This document shows positions 1 through 10,159 of a DNA stretch of 64,000 nt, one piece after another. A program made the translations under genes and the position numbers. The DNA is from Monodelphis domestica (Eukaryota > Chordata > Mammalia > Didelphimorphia > Didelphidae): contig NC_077233.1 of NCBI RefSeq assembly GCF_027887165.1, positions 216,044,967 to 216,108,966 of the forward strand, in the 5' to 3' direction. Every line of letters starts with the position of its first letter. Positions within the stretch are counted from its first letter, which is position 1. Below the pieces are notes generated by a model that saw only the letters and a program-made list of their open reading frames with translations, was not told where the DNA came from and searched no databases.

Positions 1-529
1 GTGAAAATGATGAGACTGGCCATAAATAAATAATTTTATTAATCAAAAGCAATAGGGGGAAAAGATGGAAAATAGGGGAGAGAGATATAAAAGGTACTTT
101 CCTTATTGCTTCATTTAACTTGCTATTCTGAGGCTGCCATTTTGGGCCCCCTAGCCACATTCCACAGGAAGGTCGAGTTAACAACAAACTCAGAAGAGAA
201 GAGAATGAAATCCGCTCTTACCTCAATTTAGCAAATCTTCTCTCTGCCCACTAACTCTCATAGGTCACCTCTTGGGAGCCAACTATGTATGGCTTTCTAT
301 TTTGCCGGCATTATCCAAGGGGACAGTCCAGAGGTCATTGTAAGGCAGATTGCTCTGCCCCCTATCTCATGGCCTTTTGACTCTATTGCTACATTTTTCT
401 GACTGCCATTCTATCCTTGTGACTCAATTCACCCAATGATTTCCTTCACACAGTTCAGGCCTCTGGGTCAAATCATTGGCAGATGATGCAACCCCAGGAG
501 ATGGAGGAAGAGTAAATTTCTTTCATACA
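1..529 (-). mobile_element. LTR fragment, cut by the window edge
   Basis: Read on the minus strand this begins TGTATGAAAGAAATTTACTC and runs leftward to a polyadenylation-like 'attaataaaatta' near position 30. It resembles the complete solo LTR at 36867-37343 at several points, including the start, the 'actctcatagg' block and the 'attaataaa' region. The 3' end lies beyond the window. It is a noncoding retroviral fossil, probably of the same ERV family. Confidence 0.6.
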
Positions 530-554
530 AATGTAAGTATTTATAAGATAAACC

Positions 555-1460
555 TAAGGTAATTTATGATGGATGAGAGAGAAGGGCGGCACTAGGTATT
601 AGAAGGATCAAGAAAGATGGCATTGAAAGTTGAACTTTGAAGAAAATGAAAGATTCTAAGAGGTGGAGGGGAAGAGAATTTTAGGCATGGAAAACAGACT
701 GAGCAAAGACATGAAGATGAGAAATGGAGTATGGTATTTGAAGATAGCAAAAAGGCTAGTTGGACTGAAGTACAAAGTGCCTGGAGGAGAGTTGTACCTA
801 ATACATATGGAAAATAGATTGGAATCAGGTTATAAAAGGCTTTAAATACCAAAAGGGAAGTTTGTGTTTAATCCCAGAACTAATAGGGAGCCATTGCTGT
901 TTATTGAGCAGAACAACCTCTGTCAACTGAGTGGACAAAGGATAGAAGATACGAGAGACCTTCCCTGAGAAAGAAAGACCAATTAGAAGGTTATTTTCAG
1001 AGTTCAAGCAAGAGGTGATGATAGCCTGAAAGAGAGTGGATAAAAAGGAACAGATATGAGAAATATCCTGGTAGGGAAATTGAGAAGTCTTAACAACTGG
1101 TTGGATATGGAGAGTGAGGGAGAGTGAAGAGCCAAGGATGACTTAGAGATTGTGAACATGAGTGACTAGAAGAATGATGGTACCCTTGCCAGAAACAGGA
1201 AAGCTGGGTATGTTCTGAGGGAAAGAGAACAAATTCTATTTAAGAGATAACTATGGAGTTAGTGAGACCTGTGGAAAACCCAGAATGAAATCTCTCAAAG
1301 GCAGCTGCTGATTTGGGACTGGAGCTCAGAGAAGAGACTAGGGTCAGATATATACATCTGGGAGTCATTTTCAGAGAAGAAAAATGGAAACTGAGGAAAA
1401 AAGGTCACTGGATCTGACAGTTAGGAGGTGATCAGCTGGTCATATTTTGAAGCTGTGACC
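555..1460 (-). repeat. L2 LINE fragment (antisense)
   Basis: The plus strand carries the reverse complement of L2 ORF2 landmarks: 'agggagccattg', 'gagagtgaagagccaagg' followed by 'atgactta', and 'gggagtcattttcag'. The copy is highly diverged and has no open frame of use. Several other antisense L2 pieces in the window show the same landmarks. Confidence 0.55.
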
Positions 1461-1483
1461 CTAAAGACAATGTTCAAACATTT

Positions 1484-1727
1484 TTCAGTCATGTACAATT
1501 CTTTGTCACCCTATTTGAAGTTTTCTTGGCAGAAATACTAGAGTAGTTTACCGTTTCCATCTCTAACTCATGATATATATATATGAAGAAACTGAAGCAA
1601 ACAGGGTTAAGGGACTTGCCCAGGGTCACACAGCTAGGAAGTGACTGAGGCCAGATTTGAACTCTAGAAAATGAGTCATCCAGACTCCAGGCCTGGCACT
1701 CTATCCACTGTACCACTTAGATGCCCC
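1484..1727 (-). repeat. Mar1-type CORE-SINE with BovB/RTE-like tail
   Basis: Antisense copy. The reversed CORE motif 'agggtcacacagctagg' is at about 1622-1638, and the RTE-type tail ('ttgaagttttcttggcagaaatac') lies on the left. Head and tail are both present, so the copy is close to full length. Confidence 0.7.
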
Positions 1728-1754
1728 TCTAAAGGCAATACTTTATAGGAAAAT

Positions 1755-1955
1755 GTCAGGAGGGGGCAACTAGGTACCTCAGTGGATTGAGAGCCAGGCC
1801 TAGAGACATGAGGTCCTGGGTTCAAAACTGGCCTCAGACACTTCTTAGCTGTGTGACCCTGGACAAATCACTTAACCCTCGTTGCCTAGCCCTTATCATT
1901 TTTCTGCCTTGGAACCAATACAGAGTATTCATTCTAAGACAAAAGGTAGGATTTT
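1755..1955 (+). repeat. tRNA-derived CORE-SINE (WSINE-like)
   Basis: Runs from the head 'gggggcaactaggtacctcag' through 'gaggtcctgggttcaaa' and 'tagctgtgtgaccctgg' to the tail 'aaccaatacagagtattc'...'aagacaaaaggtagg'. This is the dominant SINE of the window. It combines a tRNA-like head, a CORE domain and a distinctive tail. Confidence 0.8.
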
Positions 1956-1956
1956 T

Positions 1957-2587
1957 TTTTAAGTTAGGAAACCTGTCATGGGAGAAATAATATTTACTAG
2001 AGTCTCTGCCACATAGTATTGACTAGTATTTCCCCCCAAAAAGAGGGAAATTACCTTCATGATGTGACTTGTCCAGAGGACAAGGGTCTGAAGTATTGAC
2101 TCGCTTCCCAGGCATCTTCTAGAGCATAAAAAGGATAGTCAGTGCCTCCCCTCACACTTCATGTATATCCCACTGCCTGAGTCACACACCCAATACATTC
2201 TGCTGACCAGACACATTTGTATAGAGAGATCAAGGGAGCTGAATTGACTGAACCAATGCTGTATCCTTGCTGAGTACCCTTTCTATACTGTTACGGTCTG
2301 TAAGGTTGTTTGGTTCCCATGCCAAGCCTGAACCACCAGACCTGACTCATTTAATCAGTTAATAAACTCTGTGAAACTAAGGGAGTTGACCACTCAAGAA
2401 TTTGTACTTTGTTCATTAAACAATAAAGAGCTAGTGAATATTTTTGAGCAAAGATGTGAGATAATTAGTTCTGTGTATAAGGAATGTTAGTCTGACACAA
2501 GTATAATTGGAAGAGGAAATAAGTGAAGGTGGGCTATTCCTGGCTGCCCAGAACAGGGCTTATTCTCTGGCTTTATATGCACTCTCC
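1957..2587. other. No recognised feature
   Basis: There is no convincing gene or assignable repeat here. A segment around 2120-2370 has 'cataaaaagg' followed about 240 bp later by 'ttaataaactct', which could mark an old LTR. I could not find matching ends. Confidence 0.4.
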
Positions 2588-3262
2588 ACTCTAACTTTAA
2601 AGAGAATCTTTCCCAGTGTCTGGAGCCTGAACTGTGTTGCAGATGAAGGAGAAGGGTGTTCTTCTGTTCCTTGCTGCAGGAACTCCCTTGGGTAGCACCG
2701 ACCAGGACTGAAAATAGAACAGTAGATCTATAAAAGAAAGATGGATGGCATCGACTTCATGAATCTGAATAGGACTTGGGGAAAACTGCTGCACAGCCTA
2801 GCCTCTTGTCCAGGAATACTGGTCATTGGTACCACACTTATGGCTAGACATTCCACATTTAGTACCTTCACCAACCAGATTCAAGCAGCTTTCTGGGAGC
2901 CTTGCTTTTTAGTGGTTACTGCTTCTAGGGCTGATCACCACCCTTTGGTGAAAGCATCTTATACTAACCTTCTGACCACTGCACTGTATAGCAGACTTTC
3001 CCCTTGATGTTGTGAACATTGTTATTTCATACAATAATAATGATGTTCACTGAGTGGGTCTGATGTGGTGGATGCTGGTCTATGAAGCTCTGCACACAAA
3101 CAATATAATATCCCACGAGCCCCCAGGAGAGGACCATGCCTCATCTTTACTTCAACAGGGATCCAGAGGAGATTAAAAAAGAGGAAGAGGCAGCAGTTGT
3201 CTCAGAGTGAATCTCATCCAGAGGTTGCAAATTGGTCTGGAGGACTACAGGACCCAACTCCT
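2588..3262 (+). pseudogene. RPSA: Processed pseudogene of RPSA (40S ribosomal protein SA / laminin receptor)
   Basis: Translation in shifting frames recovers RPSA blocks in order. These are the start region (LQMKEE, then a block like LAAGTHLG near 2640-2700), the 'YKRK-DGI' stretch, NLNRTWGKLL (2757-2790), TFTNQIQAAFWEP (about 2860-2900), LVVT-SRADHHPL (about 2910-2950), ASYTNL, and 'MPHLYFNRDPEEIKKEE' near 3135-3185. It ends with PEVANWSGG-Q (about 3216-3250). A 5' UTR-like stretch precedes the start. Parental exons are joined without introns, so this is a retrocopy. The start codon is GTG instead of ATG, the frame is broken several times, and the last roughly 40 residues are missing. It cannot encode a functional ribosomal protein. 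RPSA retrocopies are very common in mammals. Confidence 0.9.
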
Positions 3263-3345
3263 TTTCAAAAGGAGGAAGTTCCACAAGTGTGGAACATGGC
3301 ACATATTTTCATAATTTTTCTGGGTATCGATTGGTTTTGCCAATG
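3263..3345 (+). repeat. Unclassified retroposon tail, part 1
   Basis: The text 'acatattttcataattttt' then 'tcgattggttttgcc' matches the 3' part of similar elements at 29200-29545 and 30412-30660. The continuation seems to resume at 4085, after the microsatellite and nested SINEs. Confidence 0.35.
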
Positions 3346-3537
<192 letters not shown>

Positions 3538-3538
3538 C

Positions 3539-3622
3539 CCTTATTGTCTGTCTTAGAATTGTTACTAAGTATCAGTTCCAAGACAGGGTCTCTATCCATT
3601 GAACCACCTAGCTTCTTTCTTC
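3539..3622 (-). repeat. CORE-SINE fragment (antisense)
   Basis: Reversed SINE tail ('gtcttagaattgttactaag') joined to the reversed head ('ccattgaaccacctagct'). The middle is missing. Confidence 0.55.
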
Positions 3623-3639
3623 TTTAAAAAATATTATTC

Positions 3640-4066
3640 GTGGGACAGATATGTGGCTCAGTGGATAGAATGCCAGACCTGGAGATGGGAGGTCCTGGAT
3701 TCAAATTTTGTCTCAGAGACTTCCCAACTGTGTGATCCTTGGGCAAGTCACTTAATCACAATTGCCTATCCCTTGCCACTTTTCTTTTCTTTTTTTTTAA
3801 ACCCTCATATTCCACCTTAGAATCAATACTGTGTATTGGTTCCAAGGCAGAAGAGAGGTAAGTGCTAGGCAATGGGGGTTAGGTGGCTTACCCAGGGTCA
3901 CGCAACTAGAAAATATATGAGCTTATATTTTATATTTGAACTCAGGTCCTCTCAATCTCTAGGCCTGGCTCTCAATCCACTAAGCCACCCAGCTGCCCAC
4001 CCCCTTGCCACTCTTCTACCTTGGAACCAATACACAGTATTGATTCTAAGACAGAAGGTAAAGGTT
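3640..4066 (+). repeat. CORE-SINE (WSINE-like), interrupted by a second SINE
   Basis: The head and CORE lie at 3640-3780. The tail resumes at about 4002 with 'cccttgccactcttctacc' and ends 'aagacagaaggtaaagg'. The interruption is an antisense SINE flanked by 'cccttgccact' on both sides. Confidence 0.8.
3781..4001 (-). repeat. CORE-SINE inserted in another SINE
   Basis: Antisense copy running from the poly-T/tail side ('ttttttttaaaccctcat') to the reversed head ('aagccacccagctgccc'). The 11-bp direct repeat 'cccttgccact' at 3770-3780 and 4002-4012 is its target-site duplication, so it is younger than its host SINE. Confidence 0.8.
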
Positions 4067-4084
4067 TAAATACATACATATATA

Positions 4085-4175
4085 TAACTTGTTACACGAG
4101 ATGGCTCTCCAGAAAAGGAAGAAGGAATATTGGAAGAATTCTGATCATGTATTTTTAAAAGAGCAATAAAATTTT
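4085..4175 (+). repeat. Unclassified retroposon tail, part 2
   Basis: 'gagatggctctccagaaaa' followed by 'gagcaataaaatttt' resembles the ends of the elements at 29200-29545 and 30412-30660. It is probably the displaced 3' end of the piece at 3263. Confidence 0.35.
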
Positions 4176-4366
4176 ATTTTATTTGGGGTTTTGGTTTCAA
4201 AAGATTGCTCTATTGCAAAAATGCATAATATGAAAATAGGTATCAAGTGATAACATTTGTATAATTCAATGGAATTGCTTGTCGGCTCCAGGAAGGAGAG
4301 GGAAAGAAAATGTATCATGTAAGCATGGAAAGATATTTTTTAAATAGAAAATAATAAAAATCTATT
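4176..4366 (+). repeat. L1 3' end
   Basis: Matches the marsupial L1 3' UTR seen at 20160-21040. Shared text includes 'ggggttttggtttcaaaaga', 'attgctctattgcaaaaatg', 'ggaattgcttgtcggctcc' and 'catgtaagcatgg', with an A-rich end. Confidence 0.75.
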
Positions 4367-4371
4367 TTAGA

Positions 4372-4595
4372 CAACAAGCAGCAAGCACTTATTGAAGACT
4401 TTTTATTCTTGAAGCAATATGTTAAACACTAGAGATACATATACAAAAAGAAGAAAGACAACTCCTGCTGTCAAGAAGTTTTTGTTCAAATGGGGGAAAG
4501 GGGAAGACTAAACACAAAAAAGCAGGAGCTGAAAAGGATGATGATGGTGGAAGGGCAGCATGTGAGGCTGTGATGGTGGGTCTTTCTATTTTGTG
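4372..4595 (-). repeat. L2 3' end (antisense)
   Basis: 'agcaagcacttattgaaga', then 'atgttaaacactagagatac' and 'cctgctgtcaagaagttt', is the reversed L2 3' end and 3' UTR in diverged form. Confidence 0.5.
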
Positions 4596-4599
4596 GCTT

Positions 4600-4785
4600 G
4601 TTATTTTTTCAGTTACATGTAGAAACAATTTTTAACAATTATTTTCCAACATATTAGGATTTCAATTTTCTCTGTCCCTCTCTCCCTCCTACCCCAGGTG
4701 GTAAGTAGTCTGATATAGGTTGTATTAGTGCTTTCATGCAATGGTGTGGATCTTTGAAAAGAACATTCCCATGGATGAGAACACA
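4600..4785 (-). repeat. L1 3' end (antisense)
   Basis: 'cagttacatgtagaaacaat', then 'tctccctcctaccccaggtg', is typical of the reversed 3' terminus of older marsupial L1s. Compare 34465-34650. Confidence 0.5.
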
Positions 4786-4789
4786 GATC

Positions 4790-5040
4790 TATTTGAAGTG
4801 GCTAGGTGGTACCTCTGAGATAGAGTCAGGAAGACCTGAGTTCAAAATCCATCCCAGATACTAACTACATATATCACCCTGGGCAAGTCACTTAACCTCA
4901 TTTGCCTCAACTATAAAGTAAGGACAATAGCACCTTCCTTCCAGGTTGTTATGAGGATCAGATGAGATGATATTTGTGAGCACTTATCATAGAGTTTGCC
5001 ACATACTAGGCACTTAATAAATCCTGATTCCCTTCTTCTT
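4790..5040 (+). repeat. MIR-type CORE-SINE
   Basis: Carries 'agacctgagttcaaaatcc', 'accctgggcaagtcacttaa' and 'ggttgttatgaggatcagat', then an L2-like end 'taggcacttaataaatcc'. It is nearly full length. Confidence 0.75.
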
Positions 5041-5279
5041 TCCTCCCTGCCTTCCCTCCTTCTTATTTGTGCATTTGAATATTAAATAGGAGATTATAGT
5101 GGAAACAGAGAGAAAAGAACAGATGCAACAAATATTGCAGAAATAATAGTGATGGGGAAGCCTTTGGAGATGGAAAATTAGGGATGGAGAAGAGTCCAAG
5201 ATAATAAGTTTTGAACAATGAAGAGGTGGGAAATTTTCTACCCTCAATGATTGGACTATTTTGTTATTGCTCTTCTTCA

Positions 5280-5520
5280 CACAGGACCCTCCAGCTCCCA
5301 TCTGAGCTTTCCCAATGGTTGACTTCACTGACTGAAATCTATCTCCTCCCTTCTTTCCTCTGCTTCACAGAATCACTAATTCCCATCAAGGCTCACCCCC
5401 AAAAGGCCACCTTCTACATGAAGCTTTTCCTAATTCCCTACCATCTCCTACACACCCCCAACTGCTGGTGTCCTCCTTCCCAATTCTGCTTTTGGTTAAT
5501 TTTGTATATATTTGTCTATG
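5280..5520 (+). repeat. L2 fragment (sense)
   Basis: Diverged L2 3' region: 'atcaaggctcacccccaaaa', 'ccaccttctacatgaagct' and 'aattttgtatatatttgtct'. Confidence 0.5.
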
Positions 5521-5521
5521 G

Positions 5522-5760
5522 AGTCCTAGATTACTGGGTCTGGAGTAGGAAGACCTGAGTTCAAATTCAGCCTCAAACACTTACTAGCTGGGTGACCCTG
5601 GGCAAATCATTTAACTTCTGCTTGCTTCAGAATTTCTTCCAATTTTCTTTCTCCTTCTTCTTCCAGAAAGCCATCCCATGTAACAAATTATATTTATATA
5701 TGTATGTATGTAAAATGCTTAGCAGAGGGCCTGGCCCCTAGTAGGTGCTTACTAAATATT
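5522..5760 (+). repeat. MIR-type CORE-SINE
   Basis: 'ggaagacctgagttcaaatt', then 'gggtgaccctgggcaaatca', with an L2-like end 'ctagtaggtgcttactaaat'. It directly abuts the inverted repeat that follows. Confidence 0.6.
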
Positions 5761-6308
5761 TATTTCCTTCTAAGTGGATTAGAACATCAAAGAGGATTGG
5801 AAAACATTCCCTATACTTCCTTCCTTCTAGAATATAAACCCTTTGAAGGTAGGTGTTAGCATATCATAATATATAACATATATCATATATAAATTATATT
5901 ATATCATATAATATATTATAAACCCTCAAAAAATAGGTGTTGGTATATCATAATATATAACATATATTCTATATTTAAATCTATTATATTATGTTATAAT
6001 ATAAACCCTCAAAGGTTAGGTGTTTGCATATCATAATATATAGCCTATATTATATTATATCATATCATATCATATTATATATAATATCATATATCATATA
6101 TTATATTTGCATTATATTATTTCATATTATATTATATTACATTGCATTACATTGTGTTATATTATATTCCCTCAATGGGCAGATATTGGCATATCATAAT
6201 ATATGTCATATATTATGATATTAGGGTTTATATTTTAGCAGGAAGTGTAAGAAATATTTTCCAATCCTCTTTGCTGTTCTAATCCCCTCAGAAGGAAATA
6301 AACATTGT
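5757..6308. repeat. Imperfect inverted repeat (fold-back) around an AT-rich core
   Basis: The left arm (5757-5841) and the reverse complement of the right arm (about 6225-6308) share 'tttatttccttct', 'ggattagaaca', 'caaagaggattggaaaa' and 'aatataaaccct'. By eye about 85% of 80 positions match. The loop is 380 bp of AT-rich tandem sequence. The arms do not look like a known transposon terminus, and no flanking duplication is obvious. Confidence 0.75.
5837..6232. repeat. AT-rich tandem units
   Basis: Four diverged units begin near 5837, 5920, 6003 and 6168. Each has 'ccctcaa...ggt-ttggcatatc' then 'ataatatata'. Spacing is about 83, 83 and 165 bp, so one unit may have decayed. The units also contain many short palindromes such as 'tatcatatca'/'tgatatg'. 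Confidence 0.7.
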
Positions 6309-6479
6309 TATATGCATATAGTACTAAATATAGATATATAAAGTCATATATGTATGTGTATGTCTAGACAGAAATACATGAAAGTAAATGAAAGATAATT
6401 ATATAGAGAAGTAGTAACATCTGGGATCCACTGAATAATGATAACAGCCTACATTTTTATAGCAGGTTAAGTTCTAGAA

Positions 6480-6600
6480 AACATTTTCAGCTCTTACCCT
6501 GATGCTGCTAACTCAAGCATCAGACACCACCTCCATCATCACCTAGCACAGTGCCTGGTACTTGGAAGGCGCTCAAGGACTGCTTGTCCATTGAGTGAGG
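6480..6600 (+). repeat. L2 3' end fragment
   Basis: 'cctagcacagtgcctggtac', then 'gaaggcgctcaaggactg', is the conserved L2 3' terminus. Confidence 0.5.
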
Positions 6601-6661
6601 GATTGACTGATTTGGCCTCCTCCCTCTGGGGTCACTTCCTCTACCACCCACTTGCCTCTCT

Positions 6662-6850
6662 TGAGTTAGGGGCAATGTGGTGTACTAGCCGGTACTAGAC
6701 TTGGAGCTAGGGAGCTGGGAGTTCAAATCCAGCCTCACTTACTGCATGAATGTAGGCAAATGGGTTAACTTGTCTGAAAAAAAAGATTAATATTTATAAC
6801 CCCATAGTGGCTATTGTGAGGATCACATGAAATTATATATGTGTGTGATA
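6662..6850 (+). repeat. MIR-type CORE-SINE
   Basis: 'gggagttcaaatccagcctc' and 'ggctattgtgaggatcacat' mark a diverged MIR. Confidence 0.5.
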
Positions 6851-7069
6851 TGCATTATATACACATGTATCTGATGCATGTGATATTCATTTGTATGCAA
6901 GGGCATGTCTATATACATGTATGCACATACACAGAATCTTTTAAAACCTTTAAATGCTATGTGTGTGGGTATATATCCACACAAATACATCTTTTAAAAA
7001 CTTTAAGTGCTGCACAAAAATCTATAGCTATATTTTATATATATTATCCATATATATATGTATGCCCTC

Positions 7070-7610
7070 CTAGGGCAGCTCTCCAGCCTCTGATCCTCAC
7101 CTGACACCCAGCTCTCACTTGTGGCTCCTAGTAGCTGCTAGCATGCGGCAGCGGCCACACCCCGGGCAAAGGCTTCGACAGGCCGGCTAAACCTTGTGAG
7201 GGTAGCCATCGGGTTGTCGACCCCTGGTGAACCAGGGCTTTGCTCACCCAGCATGTGAAGACTGCTTCGGCCGAACAGACGGAAGAAACTAATAAGAAGG
7301 TTCAACGGCTGAGAGGGCAACGCAGCAAAGCACTGTGGAGTGCTCAGGGAGTATTGGAGCACAAAAGACAACACAGCCATCCAATGCAGCTGAGGAAGTC
7401 TCCAGGTGTAACGACCTTTCGTGCCACTGGACCCAGGCTTCCAACGCCAAGAGAGTGGGACTGTCTCTGTGCATCGACTTTTCTACTTAAATCTCCTTCA
7501 CACACAAGTGTCTTTGTGCACACTCATCTATCCTCCATAGATGAAAACACACAAAGACAATCGTCATTCTCAGTTACCGAGAGACTACTACTATATATAA
7601 ATTTAACTAA
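7070..7610. repeat. CpG-rich segment, probably an RTE-type or other interspersed element
   Basis: This ~500-bp block differs sharply from its AT-rich surroundings. It has many CpGs, as in 'ccgggcaaaggcttcgacag' and 'gccatcgggttgtcgacccc', and a weak open frame at 7240-7632 that resembles no protein I know. The right end is low-complexity 'actactactatatataaat'. The style recalls 5' regions of RTE-clade LINEs, but I cannot confirm that. Confidence 0.35.
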
Positions 7611-7634
7611 AAAGAGTTATTGTTGGGAATAGAA

Positions 7635-7850
7635 TGGTAGATTGAATTCTGGATCTGAAATTAGGAAGGCCTCAGTTCCAATCCTGCATTCCACCTTCAA
7701 TAAACCCTAGGCAAATCACCAAGTCACCCTCAGCTTCAGGTTCCTCATCTGTAAAATGAGTATAATAATACCTAAACTCCTGGGTTTGTGGTCAGGCTGA
7801 AATGCTTCCCAAACCTGAAAGCACTATAAAAATGTCACTTATGATGATGT
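7635..7850 (+). repeat. MIR-type CORE-SINE
   Basis: 'aaggcctcagttccaatcct', 'ctaggcaaatcaccaagtca' and 'cctcatctgtaaaatgagta', ending in 'gaaagcactataaaaatgtc'. Confidence 0.6.
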
Positions 7851-8039
7851 CTGTGCATTTTTTTTACTCCCCTTGCCTTGCCATAACCTCCTTTTTTCCA
7901 GTAGAGTTCTGGGAGGCTCTTCCATGGCTTGGCAATGATGGCAGTTCATCCAGCTTGCTTTGGGGAAGCTTGTTCACCCCTCACCCCACAAATCCCTTCC
8001 CATGGAGGTTCGTTGGCTGGTTTTATGGCTGTCGGGGGT

Positions 8040-8215
8040 GGTTCAATTGGACTTAGGAGTCCAAATAGCTGGGATTTTGGTCCCACTTCTGTTAGTGTCT
8101 TATTGTGTGACTTTGGACACCTCATTAGCTCATTCTGTGCCTCAGTTTTTGCCTCTGGAAAAGAAAGCTCTTGGACTAAATGATCTGGAAGGTTCTTCCC
8201 AAGCCTTAAGGTTTG
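8040..8215 (+). repeat. MIR-type CORE-SINE
   Basis: 'gtgtgactttggacacctca', 'tgtgcctcagtttttgcct' and 'ctaaatgatctggaaggttc'. Confidence 0.55.
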
Positions 8216-8229
8216 TGCTATTGTGTGGT

Positions 8230-8400
8230 CTTCCCAATGAGAGATGGTATGATGTAATGGAAAGAATACTCCTGTTCTATGTGATTTGTGACCGTGGGTA
8301 GCCCACTTAATTTCTCCCTGCTTCCATTTCCTACTCTGTAAAATGAAGGAATGAAAACATAAGTTCACTGAAATCCCGTCCAGGTCTCACTCTCATGATT
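8230..8400 (+). repeat. MIR-type CORE-SINE
   Basis: 'gtatgatgtaatggaaagaa', 'tttcctactctgtaaaatga' and 'gaaatcccgtccaggtctca'. It lies in tandem with the MIR just upstream, but the two are independent insertions. Confidence 0.5.
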
Positions 8401-9095
8401 ATTGGTTTATTCCATTGGAAATGGCTCTGTGGCCCTGATGGCCACCCAGGGACAGTGAAGAGTCCCAGGCAAGATCATTTGAAAGGTGTCATTGAAGTTT
8501 CACAAATCTGTTGATAGGTTGGCTTCTCAGCTCCTTCCTCTGTGGTATTCATTGGGATGTGATTCACAGTTCCTGTTCGCAGTCCTCACAAACTGGTGTT
8601 AGATAAAGTCACAGAACTGTGAATCTAACCTAATAAAATGTCATGTTGTCTAAACTTGGTTTGGGTCTTCTCTGGAGACAGTGTAGTCCTAGGGTACACC
8701 CTCAGCCTCAGAGTAGCTGTTACAGATCTCTTCTCTCCTCAATCCTAACTCCCTCCCTATGTTCTGGGTCCTTTCAGTGGGTGACCTCACCTCCCACTTT
8801 CCTGGGTGAGGCAGAAGACAAATTCCAGGGGGCTTACACCATTTGGCCTGAACCCTTTCAAGCTTCAAATAGCTCCATCCCTACACCCATCTTCCTTTCT
8901 CCTTTTTGAGTGTAGCCAATCTGTCTCCTTCTGCTCTTGGTTCCTCTCTTTGGCAACCTTGTTTCTCCAATGACCTAGTCTTTCTCCAGAATCTTTAGTC
9001 TTCTCTGTCTCCATCTTGACACTTGTTGTGGTTCTCCCCATTCTGAAAAGGGGTTCAAGATGCTTTGCTCTCTACTTGTTGTCCTTTATCTCTCT
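8401..9095. other. No recognised feature
   Basis: Moderately diverged, apparently single-copy sequence. Short open frames here lack splice context and protein similarity. Part of 8700-9000 may be decayed L2. Confidence 0.4.
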
Positions 9096-9099
9096 TAGT

Positions 9100-9275
9100 C
9101 ACCAAAACTGCATTGGTATGGTGAACTGTCAGGAAGAACTAGGTTCAAATTCCAACTCATATTTGCTAGCTGTATCACCATGGGCAAATCACCTAATTTC
9201 CATTGGCCTTGGTTTCTTCATCTGTAAAATGAGATCATAATACTGCCTTCATGAGTTTCCTATGAAGAACAAATT
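9100..9275 (+). repeat. MIR-type CORE-SINE
   Basis: 'aagaactaggttcaaattcc', 'atgggcaaatcacctaattt' and 'ttcatctgtaaaatgagatc'. Confidence 0.6.
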
Positions 9276-9278
9276 AGA

Positions 9279-9663
9279 GGGAAGCTAAGTGGGCTCAGTG
9301 GGCAGAAAGCCAAGCCCCAGAATTGGGAGGTCCTGGGTTCAAATCTGTCCTCAGACACTTCCCAGCTGTGTGATCCAGGACAAGAAACTTAAACTCCCAT
9401 TGCCTAATCCGTGCCGCTCATATATCTTGGAACCAATACATGGTATTGATTTTAAAACAGAAGTTCTGAGGGACTTTGACAAAGAATGCTCTCCACCTCC
9501 AGAGAAAGAACGGATGGAGCCAGAATGCAGATGGAAACATATCATTTTTCACTTTAATTTATTTGGGTTTTTGTTTGGAGGATTTTGTTTTATGTGACTA
9601 TTCACTTACAAAAATGCACAATATGGAAATAGACAAAAGCAAAAGACAGAAGGTAGGGGTTTA
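9279..9663 (+). repeat. CORE-SINE (WSINE-like), split by an L1 tail
   Basis: The head and CORE occupy 9279-9455. The tail motif 'agacagaaggtaggggttt' resumes at about 9645. Between them lies an L1 3' fragment with 'aaacagaag'/'aaagacagaag' at its sides, as expected of a target-site duplication. Confidence 0.75.
9466..9642 (+). repeat. L1 3'-end insertion inside a SINE
   Basis: 'tgagggactttgacaaagaa', 'cacctccagagaaagaacgg' and 'ttcacttacaaaaatgcaca' are L1 3' UTR landmarks. The copy is strongly 5'-truncated (under 200 bp). Confidence 0.7.
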
Positions 9664-9966
9664 AAAAAGCAAAAAAAGAGCAAGTAAGACCATATGTGTA
9701 AAGGGCATCCAAAGCATAAAGCCTACTATTAATCACTGCCAAATCTTGCCAACAAGTGCTGCTTATTGACTGATATACCCACTTGCCTCTGTTTTTTACC
9801 ATCCAGCTTATAACCCCCTGCAAAGTAACTTGTTCCTCTACCAGCCTGAGTACTGGGTACAGCTGACCAGTGTTTTTTTCCTGATTTTCCTTGAAGAATC
9901 TGCTACATTTGACCCTGTTGACCATCTTTCTCAAACGTGCCCTCCTTTCTTAAAAATTCACTCCCT

Positions 9967-10157
9967 CGGGGGCAGTTAGGTGGCTCAGTGGATTGAGAAA
10001 CATGCCTGGAGATGGGAGGTCCTGGGTGACCTCAGACACTTCTTAGCTGTGTGACCCTAGGTAAGTCATTTAACCCCAATTGCCTGGCCCTTACCACCCT
10101 TCTGCCTGGAAACCAATAGTGTTGATTCTAAGCCAGAAGGTAAAAATTATTTTTTAA
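9967..10157 (+). repeat. CORE-SINE (WSINE-like)
   Basis: Near full length ('gggggcagttaggtggctca' to 'aagccagaaggtaaaaatt'), with a small internal deletion after 'ggtcctgggt'. Confidence 0.8.
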
Positions 10158-10159
10158 AA

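Noticed and set aside
2120-2400. Possible LTR between 'cataaaaagg' and 'ttaataaactct'
   Set aside because: No TG...CA ends or flanking duplication could be found.
7240-7632. A 130-codon frame in the CpG-rich block as a gene
   Set aside because: No recognisable domain, no splice context, and it lies within a probable repeat.
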